Of a stretch of 64,000 nt of DNA, positions 1 through 7,971 are shown piece by piece. Both the position numbers and the translations under genes were made by a program. A model generated the notes under the pieces. That model was not told the DNA's origin, ran no database searches, and worked only from the letters and a program-made list of their open reading frames with translations. Source of the DNA: Astrobacterium formosum (GTDB taxonomy: Bacteria; Pseudomonadota; Alphaproteobacteria; Rhizobiales; Xanthobacteraceae); contig JAVDCA010000007.1 of assembly GCA_030848545.1 (NCBI GenBank), positions 177,613 through 241,612 on the forward strand, written 5' to 3'. Each line of letters begins with the position of its first letter. Position 1 is the first letter of the stretch.

Positions 1-123
1 CAGGTCGATGAAGACGATGTCGCCGCGACCATGGAGTGCGACCGCCTCGGCGGCCGCAAGGGTCTCGATCTCCGCTTCGGCCGCAGCGACCAGCTGGGCG
101 ACCGGAGTGATGGTGTGAGGCAT
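1..123 (-). CDS. Rhodanese-like protein, N-terminal part (cut by window edge)
   Basis: On the minus strand an ATG at 123 opens a frame of 41 codons that runs off the left edge. The peptide starts MPHTITPVAQLVAAAEAEI and ends in GDIVFIDL. That is the pattern of the first strand of a rhodanese domain, in which a helix with an EIxTL-type motif is followed by a strand leading to an (I/V)D(L/V)RE loop. The catalytic cysteine region is outside the window, so activity cannot be judged. Rhodaneses transfer sulfane sulfur or act as sulfur carriers. The family call rests on a short N-terminus and is moderately secure. Confidence 0.6.
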   Translation of the reverse strand, partial: MPHTITPVAQLVAAAEAEIETLAAAEAVALHGRGDIVFIDL

Positions 124-142
124 CGACGCTCTCCATGGGCGT

Positions 143-202
143 TGCGGATCGAACAAATGCGGATCGAGCAAATGGATCGAACAGCTGTGGATCGAACAGC
201 TG
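143..202. repeat. 15-bp tandem repeat, four copies
   Basis: Four head-to-tail 15-base units lie at 143-157, 158-172, 173-187 and 188-202. Units 1 and 2 have the form TGCGGATCGARCAAA, and units 3 and 4 are TGGATCGAACAGCTG. A partial fifth copy follows. The array sits 20 bases upstream of the minus-strand rhodanese-like start and in front of the plus-strand DUF599 gene. A role as a regulator array is possible, but it may simply be a slippage product. Confidence 0.7.
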
Positions 203-505
203 TGGTCGAAAATCCGCGGCTCGATGGTGTCCACCACCATCAAGGGCAGCTTCATTCCGCTACCGCTTTTAAGAGGCTCTGCCGATACTCGCAAGTCGCA
301 TGAAGCACGCACTCCGGGACAAGCCTGCCGCCCGTTTCGAGACGAACGGCCACACCTTGCCGGCGATGTCCGGTCCGCCGCCATGCAAGGGGGCGGCAGG
401 ACCATGATGGGAGGCGGGCCGACCGTCCTGCATCCTGGAGGCGAGGATGGGGTGGGTCGGCGACAAGACTCGGGTACAATGGGAATCGGACCGACGAGAC
501 CCACC
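203..505. other. Intergenic region before DUF599 gene
   Basis: No convincing gene is visible here. Open frames read through it, but none has a plausible start or family resemblance. The hexamer TACAAT at 475-480, preceded by GG, could be the -10 element for the DUF599 gene 25 bases downstream. No good -35 is visible at the right distance. Confidence 0.35.
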
Positions 506-1198
506 ATGAACATATTTCCTCCCGCCGACCTCATCGCCCTCGGCCTGTTCGTCTTCGCCTGGGGAGGTTACGCCCTTGCGCTCGAATGGAACGAACGCGG
601 CAAGGACAGCCTCAACGCCCGCATGCACCGCTTCCGCGAGGTGTGGATGCAACGGGCGCTGGAGCGCGACGTGCGTATCATCGACACTCAGATCATGGGC
701 AGTCTGCAGAACGGCACGGCGTTCTTCGCGTCCACGACGCTGCTCGCCATCGGCGGCGTCCTGAGCCTGTTGCGTTCGTCCAGCGAAACCCTCGCCATGG
801 TGGCCGATCTGCCCTTCGCCATCGCGACCACCCGCACCCAGTGGGAGGTGAAGGTGGTCGGCCTCGTGATCATCTTCGTCTATGCGTTCTTCAAGTTCGC
901 GTGGTCGTACCGGCTGTTCAACTACGCCGCCATCCTGCTCGGTGCGATGCCACCCCGCGAAGCCTTCGGCACGCCCGAGGGCGACTCCCATGTGCGCAAG
1001 GTCACCGGCATGATCGAATCGGCGGGCCGCCACTTCAATCGCGGCCAGCGGGCGTTCTTCTTCGCTCTCGGTTATCTGGGCTGGTTCGCCGGCCCCTACG
1101 CCCTGATGGTGGCGACGGTGGCGACGGTGGCGGTCATGTGGCGACGGCAGTTCATCTCGCAGTCGCGCCGTGCCCTCGACGAGACGGAGCCGAGCTGA
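506..1198 (+). CDS. DUF599 family membrane protein
   Basis: A 230-residue integral membrane protein. An N-terminal membrane segment (LIALGLFVFAWGGYALALEW) is followed by a cytoplasmic stretch with the family-like pattern RMHRFREVWMQRALERD. Further membrane segments lie around residues 75-95, 120-150 and 185-210. This matches DUF599 proteins, which have no assigned biochemical role. The open frame extends further upstream, but the ATG at 506 begins the membrane-like sequence and fits family length. It appears to be a single-gene unit and is convergent with the small minus-strand gene that follows. Confidence 0.8.
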   Translation: MNIFPPADLIALGLFVFAWGGYALALEWNERGKDSLNARMHRFREVWMQRALERDVRIIDTQIMGSLQNGTAFFASTTLLAIGGVLSLLRSSSETLAMVADLPFAIATTRTQWEVKVVGLVIIFVYAFFKFAWSYRLFNYAAILLGAMPPREAFGTPEGDSHVRKVTGMIESAGRHFNRGQRAFFFALGYLGWFAGPYALMVATVATVAVMWRRQFISQSRRALDETEPS

Positions 1199-1222
1199 CC
1201 ATCGCAGCGCCGCCCCACCCTC

Positions 1223-1252
1223 CTCCCACTGAGACGTCCCCCACTGAGACGT
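1223..1252. repeat. Two-copy 15-bp direct repeat
   Basis: CACTGAGACGT occurs at 1227 and again at 1242, a period of 15 bases, with matching C-rich flanks. It lies between the convergent DUF599 and small membrane-protein genes. The period equals that of the array at 143-202. Confidence 0.55.
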
Positions 1253-1255
1253 GGA

Positions 1256-1429
1256 TCAGGAGAGCTCGAAGGCGACCCCGACGATGGCGATCGCAGCGAT
1301 CGTCACGACGGCCACGACGGTGGTGAAAAGCGATTCGACGAATTGGCGGCGGCGCTCCCTAGCCGCCGCGACGTCGTCGCCATCGGCGGTGACCGGCGGG
1401 GCATGCAGCGCGGGCACGTGCATCGACAT
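1256..1429 (-). CDS. Small single-pass membrane protein, unknown function
   Basis: A 57-residue protein. Its polar N-terminal third includes the charged stretch AAARERRRQF, and it ends in one hydrophobic helix (SLFTTVVAVVTIAAIAIVGV). The predicted topology is N-in with the helix near the C-terminus. The start at 1429 is chosen because GAGAGG lies 5-6 bases upstream. An in-frame upstream ATG at 1465 has no such site. I do not recognise a family. Small proteins like this are often missed in annotation, and coding status is likely but unproven. Confidence 0.5.
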   Translation of the reverse strand: MSMHVPALHAPPVTADGDDVAAARERRRQFVESLFTTVVAVVTIAAIAIVGVAFELS

Positions 1430-1575
1430 GGTCGGCCTCTCGGAACCAGCAGTTCCCGGCGCCACGGACCGGTCTTGACGGCCCGCACAGCGTCGGCGCG
1501 AATCTCAAAAACAATCTCAAGTTTCGACCCCAGTGGTAAATAACTGGTAACCATGACGGGCTCTTTTCCGGAGCT

Positions 1576-2370
1576 TCAAGGTCCAGGAAACAGCATCTGG
1601 GTCCGGCCCGTGAGCCAATAAACAACGAGCCCTGCCCACTCCCTCACGGCCGTATCGGTCCGCCGCAGGCCGGCGCTGACGGTGTCGAATGGAAAGAGTC
1701 CATCGCCAGCGGCCGTTCGCCAATCGACCGGATAGGCTTCCACCGGGAATTGTGCTGCGCGAAAGACGGCCATGGCGCGTGGCATGTGATAGGCGGATGT
1801 GACCAGAAGCCAGCGTTCCCCCGGTTTCGGCGCCGCCAGCGTTCGGGAGAATTCCGCGTTTTCCACGGTGTTGCGTGAGCGCCCATCGAGGATGAGGCGC
1901 TCGCGCGGAAGGCCGATCGACTCGAATAGGCTGGCGGCGATGTCGGCTTCGGCGCCGTTGGGGAGAATGACGCGATTTGTGCCACCGCTGTAGATGATAC
2001 GGGCCTGCGGATAGGTCCGCGCCAGCGCCGCCGCGGCGGTGATCCGCTCCGCTGACTCGTTGAGATAAGGGGCCCCCCGCGCCAGCGACAATTCCGAGCT
2101 GATGGCCCCGCCCAGGACCACGATGCCGTCGGGAGCCCCGCGCCCGGCGTCCCAAGCCGGAAAGCGTTCTTCCAGCGGCGCGATCAGCCAATTACCCAGC
2201 GGAGACAGCCCGGCAACCACCAGGAGGACGAGGCTCGCGGCCGTGAGTCCCCGACCGATGCGCCGCCACCGCGTCAGACCCAGGAGGAGCCCGGCGAAGC
2301 CGAGGCAGAGAAGGAGATTCGACGGCGAGGCGAAGAAGCCGAGTGTTTTCGAGATGATGAAGAACATCAC
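1576..2370 (-). CDS. YdcF/ElyC/SanA family (DUF218) membrane protein
   Basis: A 264-residue protein with two N-terminal membrane helices (about residues 1-30 and 38-58) followed by a DUF218 domain. The domain shows the hallmark strings DGIVVLGGAIS, ARIIYSGGT, RSRNTVENA and LLVTSAYHMPRA. Relatives such as ElyC and SanA in enterobacteria act in envelope integrity and undecaprenyl-linked steps, but the biochemical function is unsettled. It is the last gene of a minus-strand run (aldo/keto reductase, queC, VUT transporter, this gene), 49 bases after the transporter. Confidence 0.85.
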   Translation of the reverse strand: MMFFIISKTLGFFASPSNLLLCLGFAGLLLGLTRWRRIGRGLTAASLVLLVVAGLSPLGNWLIAPLEERFPAWDAGRGAPDGIVVLGGAISSELSLARGAPYLNESAERITAAAALARTYPQARIIYSGGTNRVILPNGAEADIAASLFESIGLPRERLILDGRSRNTVENAEFSRTLAAPKPGERWLLVTSAYHMPRAMAVFRAAQFPVEAYPVDWRTAAGDGLFPFDTVSAGLRRTDTAVREWAGLVVYWLTGRTQMLFPGP

Positions 2371-2419
2371 GGCTCCGGGTGACGTACCGATCAGACGGCA
2401 GCGACCCGAACGCCACCGC

Positions 2420-2995
2420 TTACACGGGCGCCAGGCCGAGGCGGGCGTCCCGCCGTCGCAACCAGGCGACGAAGGGCACCGACAACAGGACCATCCAGGC
2501 CTTCCCCAGCACCTGACCGGGGAGGAAATCGAGCGATCCGAAGGCGAGCCACAGGAACACGATCGAATCGATCACCAGCCCGACCAGTCCCGAGGCGACC
2601 ACCGCCACCACCAGGCGGCGGCGGGCGAGCGGGGTATAGACCAGGAGATCGGCCAGTTCGGACAACAGGAAGGCGGCTGCCGAGGCCGCCACCAGGGCGG
2701 GTGGCGCGAGCAGCGCCGACAGGCCGGCCCCGGCCAGGATCGCGAACGCGGCAATGCCGGTGCCGAGCCGCCGCTGCACCAGATCGCGCAGCACCAGAGC
2801 GGCGCCGATCATGGTGACGCCGGAGGGCGCCAACAGGTGCGGGGCGACCGGAATCAGGCACGGGCCCTGTGCCGTGCAGACGGTGCCGACATTCCCGATC
2901 ATCCAGTTGGCGAGCGGAACCGTCAGGGCGAACAGGATCAGGAAGACATAGCCTTCGATACGGCGGCGGTCGAAATCGGTCGTGAGTGTGGTCAT
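2420..2995 (-). CDS. VUT family transporter, putative queuosine precursor importer
   Basis: A 191-residue protein with about six membrane segments. It resembles the VUT/YhhQ (DUF165) family: GYVFLILFALTVPLANWMI at the N-terminus, a central PSGVTMIGAALVLRDLVQR motif, and an FLLSELADLLVYTPL helix. Family members import queuosine precursors such as preQ0 or preQ1. It starts 6 bases after the queC stop, and that coupling to preQ0 synthesis supports a role in 7-deazaguanine supply. The exact substrate is inferred. Confidence 0.8.
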   Translation of the reverse strand: MTTLTTDFDRRRIEGYVFLILFALTVPLANWMIGNVGTVCTAQGPCLIPVAPHLLAPSGVTMIGAALVLRDLVQRRLGTGIAAFAILAGAGLSALLAPPALVAASAAAFLLSELADLLVYTPLARRRLVVAVVASGLVGLVIDSIVFLWLAFGSLDFLPGQVLGKAWMVLLSVPFVAWLRRRDARLGLAPV

Positions 2996-3001
2996 GCGTC
3001 T

Positions 3002-3751
3002 CTAAGTAGCGGTTGTTGCGCCTGCGGCGCCCGCCATCCATCGCGAAAATCCATCCGCCCGCAACCGGCAGGCCGGGCATTCGCCACAGCCGTACCCCCA
3101 AGGGTGCCGGTGGGAACGGTCGCCCAGATAGCAGGTATGGGTCTCCTCGACCAGCAGCTCGACCAGCGGGCGGCCGCCGATCGCCTCCGCGAGCGCAAAA
3201 GTTGCAGCCTTGTCGATCCACATCAGCGGTGTATGCACCGTGACGCGGCGGTCCATGCCCAGTGTGAGGGCCACCTGCATGGCCTTGATGGTGTCGTCCC
3301 GGCAGTCCGGGTAGCCCGAATAGTCGGTCTCGCAAACGCCGGTGACCAAGTGGCGGGCGCCGCGCCGGTAGGCGAGCGCGGCGGCAAACGACAGGAAGAT
3401 CAGGTTGCGGCCGGGCACGAAGGTGGTCGGCAGGCCGTTATCCGCGACCGCGATCTCGACATCCCGGGTCAGGGCCGTTTCGGAAATGGCGGCCAGCGCG
3501 TCGAGCCGGATGACATGGTCGTCGCCCAGCCTCTCCGCGAAGCCGGAGTCGAGGGCCGCGATCCGCTTGCGCACGCGCGGGCGGACCGCGAGCTCGACCG
3601 CGTGGCGTTGGCCGTAGTCGAAGCCGATGGTTTCGACCTGTGCGAAGCGTTGCAGCGCCCAGGCGAGACAAACGGTGGAATCCTGGCCGCCGGAGAAGAG
3701 GACCAGGGCGGTGTCGGCCGAGACCGGCACGGACGAAGCCGGGATCATCAT
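3002..3751 (-). CDS. queC: 7-cyano-7-deazaguanine synthase QueC
   Basis: A 249-residue enzyme that converts 7-carboxy-7-deazaguanine to preQ0 with ATP and ammonia, for queuosine tRNA modification. The PP-loop SGGQDST is at residues 20-26. The C-terminal zinc-site cysteines are seen in TCYLGDRS and in [12 protein letters not shown]. Length is usual for the family. The start overlaps the upstream aldo/keto reductase stop in an ATGA, and a second ATG follows at once, so the start may be one codon later. No queD, queE or folE is in the window. Confidence 0.95.
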   Translation of the reverse strand: MMIPASSVPVSADTALVLFSGGQDSTVCLAWALQRFAQVETIGFDYGQRHAVELAVRPRVRKRIAALDSGFAERLGDDHVIRLDALAAISETALTRDVEIAVADNGLPTTFVPGRNLIFLSFAAALAYRRGARHLVTGVCETDYSGYPDCRDDTIKAMQVALTLGMDRRVTVHTPLMWIDKAATFALAEAIGGRPLVELLVEETHTCYLGDRSHRHPWGYGCGECPACRLRADGFSRWMAGAAGATTAT

Positions 3752-4542
3752 TCCCGCACGCTGCCGGTCGGGGTCGCCAGAGTGGCGATCTCGGCCATCT
3801 CCTCAGGCGTCAATTCGAAATCGAACACCGCCATGTTCTCCGACAGCCGTTCCACCTTCGAGGTGCTGGGAATCACGATGGCGCCCTGCTGCAGCAGCCA
3901 GCGCAAGGCCACCTGCCCGCCGTTCTTGCCGTAGTTCATCCCGACGGTGGACAGGATGTCGTTGGCGACGGTCTTGCCCTTGGCGAGCGGGCTGTAGGCC
4001 GTCACCGACAGCCCATGCCGGGCGCAAGCCGCCACCAGGGTGCGCTGGTCGATGAACGGATGCCACTCGATCTGATTGGTGACCAGGGGTTCGCTGGCGA
4101 ACTTGATCGCCTCGTCCATCAGCGCAGCGGAGAAGTTCGACACGCCGATATGGCGGGCATAGCCTTCCTGCTTCATGCGGCACAGGGCGGCGATGGTCTC
4201 GGCGAGCGGGACGCGCGGGTTGGGCCAGTGGATCAGCAACAGGTCGACGTCCGACAGGCGCATCTTGGCTAGGCTGTCCTTGGCGGCGCGGGCGAGTTCG
4301 CCGGGGGCGAGGTGGGTCGACCACACCTTGGTGGTGATGAACACCTCGTCGCGCCTGACGCCCGAAGCCCGCAGGCCTTCGCCCACCTCACGCTCGTTCT
4401 CGTACATCTCGGCGGTGTCGATGTGGCGGTAGCCGAGCCGGAGCGCCTGCTGGACAAGACGGGCGCAATGGCGACCGCTCAGCTTCCAGGTCCCCAGGCC
4501 GAGCGCCGGAATCTTGGCGCCGTTGGCGTCGACGGTCTGCAT
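3748..4542 (-). CDS. Aldo/keto reductase (2,5-diketogluconate reductase type)
   Basis: A 264-residue NADPH-dependent carbonyl reductase. The catalytic tetrad is visible: Asp and Tyr in [11 protein letters not shown], Lys in ITTKVWS and His in LLIHWPNP. The C-terminal cofactor region [15 protein letters not shown] is also present. It is the first gene of the operon and overlaps queC by 4 bases. Substrate is not predictable, and any functional tie to queuosine may be only positional. Confidence 0.9.
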   Translation of the reverse strand: MQTVDANGAKIPALGLGTWKLSGRHCARLVQQALRLGYRHIDTAEMYENEREVGEGLRASGVRRDEVFITTKVWSTHLAPGELARAAKDSLAKMRLSDVDLLLIHWPNPRVPLAETIAALCRMKQEGYARHIGVSNFSAALMDEAIKFASEPLVTNQIEWHPFIDQRTLVAACARHGLSVTAYSPLAKGKTVANDILSTVGMNYGKNGGQVALRWLLQQGAIVIPSTSKVERLSENMAVFDFELTPEEMAEIATLATPTGSVRE

Positions 4543-4708
4543 AACGTCTCCGTCAGAATTGCGCGATTCACCTGCTTAGCGCGAATCCTGAGGTCCGCCA
4601 ACGGGTCCGGCGAACTAGAGGAGCGAATCTCACCCTTTGGCGATGCTCACGACCGCCGCGGCGGCCCACCGACGAAAATGAAAATCGCAGGAGTGCTGGA
4701 TCGCGAAT

Positions 4709-4742
4709 GCAGACGGAGAGCAAATAAAGCGCTCCCGTCTGC
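4709..4742 (-). terminator. Hairpin after flavoprotein gene
   Basis: An imperfect inverted repeat: GCAGACGG at 4709-4716 pairs with CCGTCTGC at 4735-4742, with further pairing inside and an AT-rich loop. It begins about 26 bases past the stop of the minus-strand flavoprotein gene. There is no T-tract, so it may be a processing or Rho-assisted end rather than a classic terminator. Confidence 0.4.
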
Positions 4743-4767
4743 AACTCGTAATAAGACCGGGCTGCGT

Positions 4768-6372
4768 TCACGCCCACGGCTTCTCCGCCGCCGCATTGCG
4801 GCCGGCGATCTGGCCGAACACCATGCATTCGGCGATGTTGCTCGCCCCCTGGAACACCATGCCCCACATGGAACCGAGCTCGCCGGCGCTGTAGAGGCGC
4901 GGGATCGCCTTGCCGTAAACGTCGAGGATCTGGGCGCGCACGTCGCGGCGCGGCCCACCCTGGGTGTTGAACATCGCCGGATAGATTTCCATCGCATAGA
5001 ACGGCGCTTTTTCGATCGGGGCCGACCATACCGCGCGCACGTGCTCGGGATTGGCGGTCTCGTCATCGGTCGGCCGGTTGACGGCGCGATGGAACAAGGT
5101 GTCGGCGCCGGTCTTGATGTCGCGGTTCCACCTGTCGAGAGTCTTTTCCAGCGCTGCCGGCTTGATCTTGATCTTGCCGGCAAGTTCCGCGACCGTGTCG
5201 GCCTTGAGAATCCAGCCCTTCTCGATCTCGGCGGAATTGTCCGCGCTCCACTTATAGCGTTTGCCGGCATAGCCGCGGCCCGCAGAGGTGGAAATCGGCC
5301 CCTTCAGGCGGGTCTGCTCATCGAAGATCGCGTAGCACGGAATGCGCGGGTACTGCAGGCGCGAGGTGTCGAACCAGTCGACCGTGAGCAGCGCCGCATG
5401 GGCCTCGATGGTCTTCTCATTGACGAAGCGCTCGCCGAACTTATCGACATAGACGAAGCCCGGCTGGCCGATGGCCATGTACAATGCGGACTCGAACTCC
5501 TTCACCTTGATGCCGAAGGTGACGCCGGCCCCGTTCATGTGCCACAGGGCGGCTCCGACGCTCTGCGCCATGATGACGCCATCGCCGGTATTGGCAGGCG
5601 TCCCCATGGCGTGGATGGGATAGCCCTTCATATGGTTCTTGATCATCTCCTGATTGAACTCGTAGCCGCCGCAGGTCAGAATCACGGCGCGGCGGGCCCG
5701 AACGGAGATCGTCTTGCCCTTCTGCTCGGCGATGACGCCGACGATCATGCCCTTGTCGTCGACCACGAGCTGCTTGGCGGGCGTTTCGTACATCACCGGG
5801 ATCTTACGCTTCTCCTCCACCGCATAGGAGAAAACCTCCCAGAGATTGTCGGACGATCCACTCATGCCGCGGCCCTTGCCCTGCACGGCGAATTTGCGGA
5901 TCGACTTGGCGCCCGGCATTTTCGGATAGCCGGCAGTGCCGTAGACGGCCGCCTTCGAACCCTCCTTGAGGCTGGAGATCCAATCGGCGTTCTTCACCGC
6001 TTCCTTAGTGAAGACCCGCACCAGATCCTCGTGCCAGTCGGTGTGGGAATATTCATAGAGGCCGGACAGGTATGTGTAGGCCTCGTCGGCGTCAGAGGGG
6101 CACAGGAAGCCGCCCGCCGACACCGAGGTGTTGCCACCGCCATGCGGCATCTTCTCGAGGATGACGACCTTGGCGCCCGCATCATGGGCGGTGATCGCCG
6201 CCGTCGCGCCGGCACCGCCGTAACCGATACACACAATGTCGGCGTCGTGGTCCCACTTCTGCGGCATCGGCGCAGCTTCGGCCGGCACTCCCATGGCGGC
6301 CGCCCCGGCGAGCGCCGCCCCGGCCCCCATCAAGCCTCTGCGGGTGATGTGCGAAAGCGTCTTGACGGTCAT
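4768..6372 (-). CDS. TAT-exported FAD-dependent oxidoreductase (fumarate reductase/FAD_binding_2 type)
   Basis: A 534-residue protein with a twin-arginine signal (ITRRGLMGAGAALAGAAAMG). A dinucleotide-binding fold follows (DIVCIGYGGAGATAAITAHD, then EKMPHGGGNTSVSAGG), as in flavocytochrome c fumarate reductases and 3-ketosteroid dehydrogenases. The C-terminal FAD contact region is LYSAGELGSMWGMVFQGASN. It probably acts in the periplasm on an unsaturated or oxidised small acid. No heme-binding CxxCH is present and no cytochrome gene is adjacent. The ATG at 6372 is preferred to an upstream TTG (6393) because GGAG lies 8 bases before it. Substrate unknown. Confidence 0.85.
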   Translation of the reverse strand: MTVKTLSHITRRGLMGAGAALAGAAAMGVPAEAAPMPQKWDHDADIVCIGYGGAGATAAITAHDAGAKVVILEKMPHGGGNTSVSAGGFLCPSDADEAYTYLSGLYEYSHTDWHEDLVRVFTKEAVKNADWISSLKEGSKAAVYGTAGYPKMPGAKSIRKFAVQGKGRGMSGSSDNLWEVFSYAVEEKRKIPVMYETPAKQLVVDDKGMIVGVIAEQKGKTISVRARRAVILTCGGYEFNQEMIKNHMKGYPIHAMGTPANTGDGVIMAQSVGAALWHMNGAGVTFGIKVKEFESALYMAIGQPGFVYVDKFGERFVNEKTIEAHAALLTVDWFDTSRLQYPRIPCYAIFDEQTRLKGPISTSAGRGYAGKRYKWSADNSAEIEKGWILKADTVAELAGKIKIKPAALEKTLDRWNRDIKTGADTLFHRAVNRPTDDETANPEHVRAVWSAPIEKAPFYAMEIYPAMFNTQGGPRRDVRAQILDVYGKAIPRLYSAGELGSMWGMVFQGASNIAECMVFGQIAGRNAAAEKPWA

Positions 6373-6699
6373 ATTCCGTACTCCGAATGTCAAAAGGCAA
6401 AACGGCGCCGCCGAGCGTCAACCCGGGGGGTGGAAAGTCGACTCGTCGGTGGACGGCTAAGGATTGAGCAATACGGGTGGTCCGTCTACGCATCGGCATG
6501 ACGTTACGTCGCCGCAGTGCCCGCGTTCCGGGAGCCGCACCAGCTTTAGTCCCGTGATGGAGTCGCGGCTTCGGCTACGCAATTCGGGTCGCGGCCCGCG
6601 ACCACCGTCGATCGGTGGATCGCGAAACCGCGACGGACACTTCGGCGCCGCGCCGCGACCTGCGCGGCTACCCGTGAATGCTGCGGACGGCCCGCGTTC
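6373..6699. other. Intergenic region between flavoprotein gene and argC
   Basis: No gene is supported here. Short frames are shadows or lack starts. Several GC-rich inverted motifs occur around 6590-6650 and may end argC transcripts, but none has a clear T-tract. Confidence 0.3.
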
Positions 6700-7755
6700 T
6701 CACGGGAACAGCGCGACCTGCTCCAGCCCGGCGGTCTCGGCGAAGCCGAGCACCAGGTTCATGTTCTGCACCGCCTGCCCGGCCGCCCCCTTGACCAGAT
6801 TGTCGAGCGCCGAGCCGATGATGGCGCGGCCCGGCTGGCGGTCCGCATGGACGCCCAGGAAGGTCATATTGGAACCGCGCACGTGCCGGGTCTGCGGCAT
6901 CTCGCCGAACGGCAGCACTTGGACGAATGGTTCGTGGGCGTAGGTGGCCGCCAGTATGGCGTGCAGATCCTGCGGCGACTTTCCCAAGCCGCGCACATAG
7001 ATGGTCGACAGCATGCCGCGGTTCATGGGCACGAGGTGCGGCGTGAAACTCACGATCACCTCACGGCCGGCGGCGAGCGAGAACTCCTGGTCGAGTTCGG
7101 CCATGTGCCGGTGGTGGCCGACGCCGTAGGCGTGAAAGCCTTCCGATACCTCCGAGAACAACATGTTCTCCTTGGCGGCCCGCCCCGCCCCGGTCACGCC
7201 CGACTTGGCATCGACGACGATCTCGTCGGGATCGATGGCCTTGGCTTTCAGGAGCGGCACCAGCGGCAACTGGGCACAGGTGGTGTAGCAGCCCGGATTG
7301 GCGACGAGCCGCGCCGTCCTGATGGCGTCGCGATGCACTTCGACGAGGCCGTAGACCGCCTCCTTCTGCAACTCGGGCGCCGAATGCTCCTGACCATACC
7401 AGCGCGCATAGGCGGCGGTATCGGCAAGGCGGAAGTCGGCAGAGAGATCGACCACCTTGGTGTTCGGCGCCGCCGCCAGGAGAGCGGCGAGCACCTTCTG
7501 GGTGGTCGCGTGCGGCAGGGCGCAGAAGACGAGGTCGAGGGCGGCCGCCGCCCAGTCGACGCTGTCGATGGAGACGAGCTTGGGTAGCCCGAAGGGCGCG
7601 AACTGGGGGAATACGTCGCGCATCTCCTGGCCCGCCTTGCGGTCGGCCGTGAGCAGCACGATCTCCACCTGCGGGTGGCGCAGGAGCAGGCGTACGCATT
7701 CCGAGCCCGTGTAGCCGGAGGCGCCGAGAATTCCGATTTTCGCTTTGTGAGCCAT
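6700..7755 (-). CDS. argC: N-acetyl-gamma-glutamyl-phosphate reductase
   Basis: A 351-residue enzyme of arginine synthesis that reduces N-acetylglutamyl phosphate to the semialdehyde with NADPH. The nucleotide-binding GASGYTG is at residues 11-17. The catalytic cysteine is Cys156 in NPGCYTT, and a conserved GHHRHMAE follows. GGAAAGGA stands about 10 bases before the start. The gene is preceded by a short Arg-rich frame and a terminator hairpin that look like an attenuator (described separately). In many rhizobia argC follows rplM-rpsI, but here an HTH regulator gene is upstream. Confidence 0.96.
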   Translation of the reverse strand: MAHKAKIGILGASGYTGSECVRLLLRHPQVEIVLLTADRKAGQEMRDVFPQFAPFGLPKLVSIDSVDWAAAALDLVFCALPHATTQKVLAALLAAAPNTKVVDLSADFRLADTAAYARWYGQEHSAPELQKEAVYGLVEVHRDAIRTARLVANPGCYTTCAQLPLVPLLKAKAIDPDEIVVDAKSGVTGAGRAAKENMLFSEVSEGFHAYGVGHHRHMAELDQEFSLAAGREVIVSFTPHLVPMNRGMLSTIYVRGLGKSPQDLHAILAATYAHEPFVQVLPFGEMPQTRHVRGSNMTFLGVHADRQPGRAIIGSALDNLVKGAAGQAVQNMNLVLGFAETAGLEQVALFP

Positions 7756-7821
7756 GGGGCGGTCCTTTCCGCGCTCGAATGTAATCGCCGGACGGATCGC
7801 TGCGGAGGAGATTTTTCAAAG

Positions 7822-7847
7822 AAAAACCGCCGCCGGGATCCGGCGGC
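7822..7847 (-). terminator. Intrinsic terminator between leader ORF and argC (probable attenuator)
   Basis: On the minus strand a perfect 8-bp stem (arms 7840-7847 and 7829-7836, 3-base loop) is followed by GG and five T. It lies 13 bases after the stop of the Arg-rich leader ORF and 66 bases before argC. An upstream GCGGCC inside the leader is complementary to GGCCGC overlapping the 5' arm, so an alternative antiterminator pairing can be drawn. It could instead be the plain terminator of the HTH gene. Confidence 0.75.
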
Positions 7848-7860
7848 CAGGGGCGACGAT

Positions 7861-7935
7861 CTAGACGCGATCGAGCGCCGCGGCCGCGGAGCGGCTACGG
7901 CGACGGCGCAAGCGCAAGGTCGTATTCGTCGTCAT
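7861..7935 (-). CDS. Arg-rich leader peptide upstream of argC (24 codons)
   Basis: ATG at 7935 to TAG at 7861 encodes 24 residues, seven of them Arg. The stretch LRLRRRRSRS packs six Arg codons into ten. There is no convincing Shine-Dalgarno site. The predicted transcription start from the TTGACG/TATGTG promoter falls on or next to the ATG, so translation would be leaderless, as described for the trpL leader of Sinorhizobium. A terminator follows 13 bases after the stop. Ribosome stalling at Arg codons when charged tRNA-Arg is scarce would be the natural mechanism for controlling argC. This is inference, but all the parts are visible. Confidence 0.6.
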   Translation of the reverse strand: MTTNTTLRLRRRRSRSAAAALDRV

Positions 7936-7942
7936 GGCGGCT

Positions 7943-7971
7943 CACATAACGATACGCGCCGCCGCCGTCAA
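7943..7971 (-). promoter_or_regulatory. Sigma-70-type promoter of argC leader transcript
   Basis: On the minus strand, -35 TTGACG (7971-7966) and -10 TATGTG (7948-7943) are separated by 17 bases. The expected transcription start is at about 7936-7935, at the ATG of the leader ORF. The -35 overlaps the stop codon of the upstream HTH gene. Confidence 0.55.

Noticed and set aside
4312..6501. Plus-strand frame of 729 codons
   Set aside because: Antisense to the flavoprotein and aldo/keto reductase genes, both of which have clear motifs on the minus strand.
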